This document shows, piece after piece, positions 58,876 to 64,000 of a DNA stretch of 64,000 nucleotides. The translations under genes and the position numbers were made by a program. The number at the start of each line of letters is the position of its first letter. The stretch's first letter is position 1. Under the pieces are notes generated by a model. It made no database searches. It was given only the letters and a program-made list of their open reading frames with translations, and was not told where the DNA came from. Source of the DNA: Allobrachymonas chironomi DSM 19884 (GTDB lineage: Bacteria > Pseudomonadota > Gammaproteobacteria > Burkholderiales > Burkholderiaceae_C); NCBI RefSeq assembly GCF_000374625.1, contig NZ_KB894770.1, positions 62,001 to 126,000 on the forward strand, in the 5' to 3' direction.

Positions 58876-59117
58876 GGCTGCTCCTGCAGGTCGGCAGCCA
58901 GTGGAACGCCAGCCAGCTGCAGTTGTGCGCCCAGCGCCTGCAATACCTGCAGCACTTTTTCCAGGCGCACGGTGCGCTTGCCGGCTTCCAGCTCGACGAC
59001 AAAACGCAGGCCGACACCGGCTGCCAGTGCCAGTTCGGCCTGGGTCAGACCCTGTTGCTTGCGTGTGCGGTAGACCGCCAGTCCCAGATCCTGGGGGGTA
59101 TCGACAGGTTGCAGCAT
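58872..59117 (-). CDS. HipB-like helix-turn-helix antitoxin/regulator
   Basis: 81 residues with an Xre-type helix-turn-helix (GLTQAELALAAGVGLRFVVE, residues ~23-42). Like HipB it precedes the hipA-type gene and overlaps it (ATGA). Start at ATG 59117; an upstream in-frame ATG at 59147 would add ten residues. Would repress its own promoter if it acts as HipB. Confidence 0.78.
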   Translation of the reverse strand: MLQPVDTPQDLGLAVYRTRKQQGLTQAELALAAGVGLRFVVELEAGKRTVRLEKVLQVLQALGAQLQLAGVPLAADLQEQP

Positions 59118-59120
59118 GGA

Positions 59121-59150
59121 GAATATTCCCGCTCGGGCATGTTTCACATG
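59121..59150 (-). promoter_or_regulatory. Candidate HipB operator region
   Basis: Two palindromes just upstream of the hipB-like start: GAATATTC (59121-59128) and CATGT-TTC-ACATG (59138-59150). Position next to an autoregulatory HTH gene suggests operators; they do not match the E. coli HipB site TATCC-N8-GGATA. Confidence 0.3.
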
Positions 59151-59267
59151 TCTGCGATTCTATGCGAGATGCTCGCCAAGGGTTTACACGCAGCAGCCGT
59201 GCCTGCGACAAGGCCTATACTCACGCGATCGAACGATCGTGCTTTTTATTTTTTCAACGGCTGACCG

Positions 59268-59729
59268 ATGCAATTTACCCCGCGCAACATCCTGCTCTAC
59301 ACCTTCTTCAAGCTGCCCTCTGCCTTCTGGTGTGGCGTCCGCGTGGAATCGCTGGGTGACTGGAGCTGCACCACCACGGTGAAGCACCGCTGGATCAACC
59401 AGAATCCGTTCCAGTCCATGTATTTTGCCGTGCAGGCGATGGCCGCAGAAATGTCTACCGGCGTGTTGCTGATGAAGAAAATCCATGCCAGCGGCCAGCC
59501 GGTATCGATGCTGGTGGCCAACAACCGTTCCAGCTTTGGCAAGAAGGCACGTGGCCGCATCCGCTTCCGTTGCGATCAGGGCGCGGAATTTGAGCAGGCG
59601 CTGCAGCAGGCGCTTGCGCAGGATGAGGGCGTGACGGTCTGGGTCAGCAGCATCGGTACCGATGAGGCCGGAGACGAAGTCAGCCGCTTCGACTTTGAAT
59701 GGACGCTGCGCCGCAAGAAACCGGCCTGA
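59268..59729 (+). CDS. DUF4442 hotdog-fold protein
   Basis: 153 residues. A PaaI/YiiD-like hotdog fold, DUF4442: KLPSAFWCGVRVESLGDWSC and FQSMYFAVQAMAAEMSTG are family-like. Probably a thioesterase of acyl-CoA or acyl-ACP type; substrate unknown. Reads away from the hipB-like gene. Confidence 0.75.
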   Translation: MQFTPRNILLYTFFKLPSAFWCGVRVESLGDWSCTTTVKHRWINQNPFQSMYFAVQAMAAEMSTGVLLMKKIHASGQPVSMLVANNRSSFGKKARGRIRFRCDQGAEFEQALQQALAQDEGVTVWVSSIGTDEAGDEVSRFDFEWTLRRKKPA

Positions 59730-59756
59730 CGCCGGCGGAACGCTGGTCGTGGCGGA

Positions 59757-60113
59757 TCAGAACACCAGTACCTTGTCGGCTTCGAGCGTGTAATCGGCCA
59801 GTTCGCCCAGATTGCCGATTTCGCAGCCGGCGATCAGCGGCAGATTGATCAGGCCGCGATTCTGCATGCAGGTGCGGCAGACGCGAACCGTGCCGCCCAT
59901 CTCGACCAGCATTTCCACCATTTCCTGCAGGGTGCTGCCGCTGGCATGGGCCTGGTTCGGCAGCGCCACCACGGTGGCATCGGACATCAGGAACATGGTC
60001 ACCCTGGGCTGGCTGTCCTTGCCGGCCAGCGACAGGGCCAGACGCAGGGCGGAATGGCAGTTTTCGTTACCGTAGGGCGCAGCATTGACGATGAACAGGA
60101 TGTGCTGGGACAT
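59757..60113 (-). CDS. DsrE family protein
   Basis: 118 residues. DsrE/F-like sulfur-relay fold with Cys79 and Cys82 (VCRTCMQNRG) where the sulfur-carrying cysteine of the family lies. Small soluble protein possibly carrying persulfide sulfur. Sole gene on its strand here. Confidence 0.8.
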   Translation of the reverse strand: MSQHILFIVNAAPYGNENCHSALRLALSLAGKDSQPRVTMFLMSDATVVALPNQAHASGSTLQEMVEMLVEMGGTVRVCRTCMQNRGLINLPLIAGCEIGNLGELADYTLEADKVLVF

Positions 60114-60229
60114 GGATGCCTCGTGTCGGTGTGGCAGCTGCCCTTGTCCTGCATGTGCGCCAGCATGGCAGCTGGCCGGTTCAGGTAAGGGCGCACATCA
60201 GTCTATTATCAGCGAAATCGTTGTGTTGG

Positions 60230-62623
60230 TCAGCGCTTCAACCCCTTGAGTTTTTCAAAAGCCGAAGCCATGGCGGTCGGCTGCGCCTGTCCCCTGCCCT
60301 GACCTGCACCGTGGCTGCGCGAGCCTTGATTGCCGCCACCGCCACGGCGCTCCTGTCCCGGCGGGCGCTGGCTGCCAGCAGGCGCATCGAGCTTCATGGT
60401 CAGGCTGATACGCTTGCGCGCCACGTCCACTTCCAGCACCTTGACCTTGACGATCTGGCCGGTTTTCACGACTTCGTGCGCGTCCTGCACGAAACGGTTG
60501 GAGAGCTGGCTCACGTGCACCAGGCCGTCCTGGTGCACTCCCAGATCGACAAAGGCACCAAAGGCGGCGACGTTGCTGACAGTGCCTTCCAGCACCATGC
60601 CTTCGCGCAGGTCGGCCATATCTTCCACGCCCTCGTTGAAGCGTGCCACGGCAAAATCGGGGCGCGGGTCACGTCCCGGTTTTTCCAGCTCCTGCAGGAT
60701 ATCCCTGACCGTGATGACGCCGAACTGCTCGTTGGCAAACAGCTCGGGGCGCAGGGTCTTGAGCAGCTCGGCACGGCCCATCAACTGGTCCACCGGCTTG
60801 CCCACCTGAGTGATGATGCGTTCCACTAGCGGATAGGTTTCCGGGTGTACGCCAGTCATGTCGAGCGGATTGCTGCCGTCGCGAATGCGCAGAAAGCCGG
60901 CGCTCTGCTCGAAGGTCTTGGGCCCCAGGCCGGTCACCTTGAGCAGCTGGGCGCGATCGGCAAAAGCACCGTTGGCCTCGCGCCACTTGACGATGGCCTT
61001 GGCTACCGTCCCGCTCAAGCCGGAAACACGGCTCAGCAGCGGCGCACTGGCGGTGTTCAGGTCAACGCCGACACCGTTCACGCAGTCCTCGACTACGGCA
61101 TCCAGCGTACGGGCCAGTTCGCTCTGGTTGACATCGTGCTGGTACTGGCCCACGCCAATGCTCTTGGGATCGATCTTGACCAGCTCGGCCAGCGGATCCT
61201 GCAGGCGGCGCGCAATACTGGCGGCACCGCGCAGGCTCACGTCCACATCGGGCATTTCCTGGCTGGCGTATTCGCTGGCGCTGTAGACCGAGGCACCGGC
61301 TTCGCTCACCACCACCTTCTGGATGGGCAGTCTGGGCATGTGGTTGGCGGCTGCGGTTTTCTCCAGCAGCTTGATCAGGTCGGCCGCCAGTTTGTCGGTT
61401 TCGCGGCTGGCGGTGCCGTTGCCAATGGCGATCAACTGCACGCCATGCTGCGCACACAGGCGCGCCAGCGTGTGCAGGCTGCCGTCCCAGTCGCGGCGCG
61501 GTTCGTGCGGGAACACGGTAGCAGTCTCCAGCAGCTTGCCGGTGGCATCCACCACCGCCACCTTGACACCGGTGCGGATGCCCGGGTCCAGGCCCATCAC
61601 GGCTTTCTGGCCGGCCGGCGCGGCCAGCAACAGGTCACGCAGATTGTCGCCAAACACCTTGATGGCCACCTGCTCGGCATCTTCACGCAGGCGCGCAAAC
61701 AGGTCACGCTCCAGCGACAGCGACAGCTTGACGCGCCAGGTCCAGGCCACGCACTTGCGCAGCAGGTCGTCCGCCGGGCGGCCCTGGTGGCTCCAGCCCA
61801 GGTGCAGCGCGATACGGCCTTCGGCCAGGCTGGGCTGCTGCAGGCGGGAACGCGCATCGGCAGCCGGGGCATCCATCTCGGGCAGCACCAGTTTGGCGTC
61901 CAGGATGTCCTGGCTGCGGCCACGGAATACCGCCAGCGCACGGTGCGAGGGCACGCGGCCAATCGGCTCGTCGTAGTCGAAATAGTCGCGGAACTTGGCC
62001 ACTTCCGCATCGTTTTCATTCTTGCCGTCCATCAGCTTGCTCTGGAACAGGCCCTCTTCCCAGAGCCAGCCGCGCAGCAGTTGCACCAGGCTGGCGTCTT
62101 CCGCCCAGCGTTCGCTCAGGATGTCGCGCACGCCATCCAGTACCGCCGGGATGGTGGTGAAGTCTTCACCGCCCTCGCCTTTTTCGGCCAGCACAAAGGG
62201 CTGGGCTTCGGTTTGCGGGTCCAGAGCCGGGTCGGCAAACAGCTTGTCAGCCAGCGGTTCGATGCCGAATTCGCGCGCGATCTGGCCCTTGGTGCGGCGC
62301 TTGGGCTTGTACGGCAGGTAGAGGTCTTCCAGCTCCTGCTTGGTCGGTGCGGCGTCGATGGCGGCACGCAGTTCCGGCGTGAGCTTGCCCTGCTCGTCGA
62401 TGCTCTTGAGGATGGCCTCGCGGCGGCTGGCCAGTTCGCGCAGGTAGGACAGGCGGGCCTCCAGCTCGCGCAGCTGGATATCGTCCAGGCCGCCAGTAGC
62501 CTCCTTGCGGTAACGCGCAATGAAGGGGACGGTGGCACCGCCATCCAGAAGTTCGACTGCTGTCTGAACTTGCTTTGGCAGCACCTTGATTTCATTCGCT
62601 ATTTGCTGGATGATGGCGGTCAC
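60230..62623 (-). CDS. tex: Tex family RNA-binding transcription accessory protein
   Basis: 797 residues. N-terminal helical Tex region ([17 protein letters not shown]), YqgF-like RNase-H-fold ([18 protein letters not shown]), helix-hairpin-helix pair ([17 protein letters not shown]) and S1 domain ([21 protein letters not shown]), then a Gly/Arg/Gln-rich tail. Binds nucleic acid and affects expression of several genes; structural homologue of eukaryotic Spt6. Starts with GTG at 62623; AGG lies 7 bp upstream. Confidence 0.95.
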   Translation of the reverse strand: MTAIIQQIANEIKVLPKQVQTAVELLDGGATVPFIARYRKEATGGLDDIQLRELEARLSYLRELASRREAILKSIDEQGKLTPELRAAIDAAPTKQELEDLYLPYKPKRRTKGQIAREFGIEPLADKLFADPALDPQTEAQPFVLAEKGEGGEDFTTIPAVLDGVRDILSERWAEDASLVQLLRGWLWEEGLFQSKLMDGKNENDAEVAKFRDYFDYDEPIGRVPSHRALAVFRGRSQDILDAKLVLPEMDAPAADARSRLQQPSLAEGRIALHLGWSHQGRPADDLLRKCVAWTWRVKLSLSLERDLFARLREDAEQVAIKVFGDNLRDLLLAAPAGQKAVMGLDPGIRTGVKVAVVDATGKLLETATVFPHEPRRDWDGSLHTLARLCAQHGVQLIAIGNGTASRETDKLAADLIKLLEKTAAANHMPRLPIQKVVVSEAGASVYSASEYASQEMPDVDVSLRGAASIARRLQDPLAELVKIDPKSIGVGQYQHDVNQSELARTLDAVVEDCVNGVGVDLNTASAPLLSRVSGLSGTVAKAIVKWREANGAFADRAQLLKVTGLGPKTFEQSAGFLRIRDGSNPLDMTGVHPETYPLVERIITQVGKPVDQLMGRAELLKTLRPELFANEQFGVITVRDILQELEKPGRDPRPDFAVARFNEGVEDMADLREGMVLEGTVSNVAAFGAFVDLGVHQDGLVHVSQLSNRFVQDAHEVVKTGQIVKVKVLEVDVARKRISLTMKLDAPAGSQRPPGQERRGGGGNQGSRSHGAGQGRGQAQPTAMASAFEKLKGLKR

Positions 62624-62828
62624 TTGAGCCTGCTCCCCATGGGTCTAGGTAAATCGGAAACGCTAGAGTATGCCACTTTGCAGCCGCGTTTCCGGCGCGC
62701 TGGCCCGACCAGCCGGAGATCGTGCCTATGTCACGCCCGGCGCCTCGGATGCCATGCTGTCCTGCGTGCAGGGCCGGTGCTGCGGTATATTGGCGCTGTT
62801 GCGGCATCTCGCCGCCCTAGGAGATTCC

Positions 62829-63374
62829 ATGCGCTTCCGTTCCCTGATCATGATCATTTTCTTTGTCCTGGTGGGTGGCTTTGTCACCCTGAACTGGATG
62901 GAACTGTCCCGCAACACGGTGCTCAATCTGGGCGTGACCACGGTCGAAGGGCCGCTGGGACTGGTCATGCTGGGCCTGTTGCTGCTGGCGGTGATCCTGT
63001 TTCTGGGCTATGCCGTGATGATCCAGACCAGCTCGCTGCTGGAGACGCGTGCCCACACCAAGGAAATGAAGACGCAGCGCGAGCTGGCCGACAAGGCCGA
63101 GGCCAGCCGCTACACCGAGCTGCGCGGCTTGATCGACAAGATCGAGACCGAATCACGCGACCGCCAAAGCCAGCTGCAGCAGTGGATGGACAGCCGCCTG
63201 AACACGCTGCAGGACCAGGTCTGCAGCCGTGTCGATACCAGTGGCAACACCATCGCTTCCTACATGGGGGAACTGGAAGATCGCCTGGAGGCGCAAGGCC
63301 TGCCGCCGAATGCGGCCATGGATCGACGTGTCCCGGCAGATGCGGTGGAGATCAAGCGCGAGTATCCGCTGTAA
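62829..63374 (+). CDS. LapA-domain membrane protein (DUF1049)
   Basis: 181 residues. Two N-terminal membrane helices (FRSLIMIIFFVLVGGFVTL and GLVMLGLLLLAVILFLGYAV) with the short loop of LapA/DUF1049, then a long, partly coiled-coil cytoplasmic tail. LapA in E. coli helps control LPS synthesis with LapB; this form has a longer tail and no lapB beside it, so the job may differ. TATATT at 62787-62792 is a possible -10. Confidence 0.7.
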   Translation: MRFRSLIMIIFFVLVGGFVTLNWMELSRNTVLNLGVTTVEGPLGLVMLGLLLLAVILFLGYAVMIQTSSLLETRAHTKEMKTQRELADKAEASRYTELRGLIDKIETESRDRQSQLQQWMDSRLNTLQDQVCSRVDTSGNTIASYMGELEDRLEAQGLPPNAAMDRRVPADAVEIKREYPL

Positions 63375-63391
63375 GCGGCTGACAAGCAGGC

Positions 63392-63862
63392 TCAGTCGGT
63401 GGCAATCACCGGCTGCATGTCCTTGGGCAGTTGCAGCGACTGTGCCTTGCGGCTGCCTACCGCCAGCTTGCGCACGTACTTGAAGGTACCGGTACCATGG
63501 GTGCACAGCTGGCCTTTGGCATCGCGCACTGCGGCCTCGACAAAGGCCATGGTGGCCGTGCGATGCAGCACCTTGCCCTCGGCCACCAGCTCGCCCTGGG
63601 CCGGCCGCATGAAGCTTGATTTGAGCTCGATGGTGACCACGCCCATGCCGTCTTCCAGCGAACGTGCTGCCGTGGCCATGGCCACATCCAGCAGCGTCAT
63701 GCAGACACCGCCGTGCACCACGTGGAAGGAATTCAGGTGCTCCGGCAGCGGCGTGTAGCCCACTTCCGAGCGCCCTTGCGCCGCCATGCGGATCTGCAGA
63801 CCCAGATGGTCGGCAAACGGTACCAGCGGGATATTGACGCGTGGCGGCTGTGCTTCGCTCAT
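63392..63862 (-). CDS. PaaI family thioesterase
   Basis: 156 residues, hotdog fold. NSFHVVHGGVCMTLLDVAMA is the PaaI signature, with the conserved HGG and following Asp acting in catalysis. Hydrolyses acyl-CoAs, often phenylacetyl-CoA intermediates. Start overlaps the stop of the upstream Dabb gene by 4 bp (ATGA). Confidence 0.85.
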   Translation of the reverse strand: MSEAQPPRVNIPLVPFADHLGLQIRMAAQGRSEVGYTPLPEHLNSFHVVHGGVCMTLLDVAMATAARSLEDGMGVVTIELKSSFMRPAQGELVAEGKVLHRTATMAFVEAAVRDAKGQLCTHGTGTFKYVRKLAVGSRKAQSLQLPKDMQPVIATD

Positions 63863-64000
63863 GCAGCGTAGTCCAGCACGGTGCGGCTGGAGCACATCGG
63901 CTTGACCTGGGCCTTGACCGCCATGTGATCGGGATGATCCTGGTAGGCATCAAGCGTGGCCTTGTCCTCGAACACGGAGTACAGCACCACATCGCCATTG
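63859..64000 (-). CDS. Dabb (stress-responsive A/B barrel) family protein, 3' end
   Basis: C-terminal 46 codons of a gene that starts outside the window. VVLYSVFEDKATLDAYQDHP followed by DHMAV is characteristic of Dabb/alpha-beta barrel proteins. Role unknown. Overlaps the thioesterase by 4 bp, so the two are co-transcribed. Confidence 0.78.
   Translation of the reverse strand, partial: NGDVVLYSVFEDKATLDAYQDHPDHMAVKAQVKPMCSSRTVLDYAA

Noticed and set aside
60845-63382. An 845-codon plus-strand frame across tex
   Set aside because: Antisense to tex, with no family similarity; it also runs through the tex start and into the LapA gene in another register.

Overview
The window is a high-GC (roughly 60-65% by eye), tightly packed bacterial chromosome segment. 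Gene content and order point to a betaproteobacterium of the order Burkholderiales: ndk-rlmN-TPR lipoprotein-rodZ-like-ispG-hisS-yfgM-bamB-der; tRNA-Leu-tig-clpP-clpX-lon; Rieske gene-xseB-ispA-dxs; mltG-tmk-holB-tatD-ankyrin; and a BPSS1780-family membrane protein. I would lean towards an Alcaligenaceae-like lineage, but this is inference. I see no insertion sequence, prophage, CRISPR array or integrase; essentially all of it is core chromosome with a few accessory genes.

Layout. 0-2.2 kb: the end of a DinG/YoaA helicase, bamD and rluD. 2.2-13.5 kb: a forward run of scpB, rluB, ndk, rlmN, a short PilF-like lipoprotein, a RodZ-like protein, ispG, hisS, yfgM, bamB and der. 13.5-16.6 kb: the squalene operon hpnC-hpnD-hpnE on the minus strand, tail-to-tail with der. 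16.7-23.3 kb: tRNA-Leu, trigger factor and the ClpP-ClpX-Lon protease block, then tRNA-Gly and tRNA-Cys. 23.4-26.8 kb: a Gate-domain membrane protein, then an L,D-transpeptidase paired with a MepK-like endopeptidase. 26.8-32.0 kb: a near-complete molybdenum cofactor cluster (moaC / mobB-moaD-moaE-mobA-moeA-mog / moaA). 32.0-37.2 kb: RluA-type pseudouridine synthase, GNAT, rpsP, rimM, trmD, and a minus operon of a DUF2782 lipoprotein, thrB and a membrane protein. 37.4-44.2 kb: polA, a dienelactone hydrolase, a sulfurtransferase, a DMT exporter and an orphan Rieske oxygenase. 44.5-51.6 kb: xseB-ispA-dxs and a TRAP transporter whose binding protein converges on its permease genes. 51.9-57.5 kb: the minus operon mltG-tmk-holB-tatD-ankyrin, and ygfZ. 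57.5-64 kb: a HipBA-like pair with a degraded kinase, a DUF4442 protein, a DsrE protein, tex, a LapA-domain protein, a thioesterase and a truncated Dabb protein.

How genes fit together. dxs, ispG, ispA and hpnCDE are steps of one route from pyruvate/glyceraldehyde-3-phosphate through FPP to squalene. bamB and bamD are two lipoproteins of the outer-membrane assembly machine. LdtD-like and MepK-like proteins act on the same 3-3 peptidoglycan cross-links. A heat-shock (sigma32-like) promoter is visible before lon and a weaker one before clpP. Two usual type IV pilus genes look lost or shortened here: the PilF-like protein is short and no pilZ lies between holB and tatD. I found no clear new multi-gene system. 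The items most worth a second look are the HipA-like protein lacking key kinase residues, the paired pilus-gene losses, the intrinsic terminator inside rpsP-rimM, the long C-terminal tail on the TRAP permease, and the structured leader of the Rieske gene.
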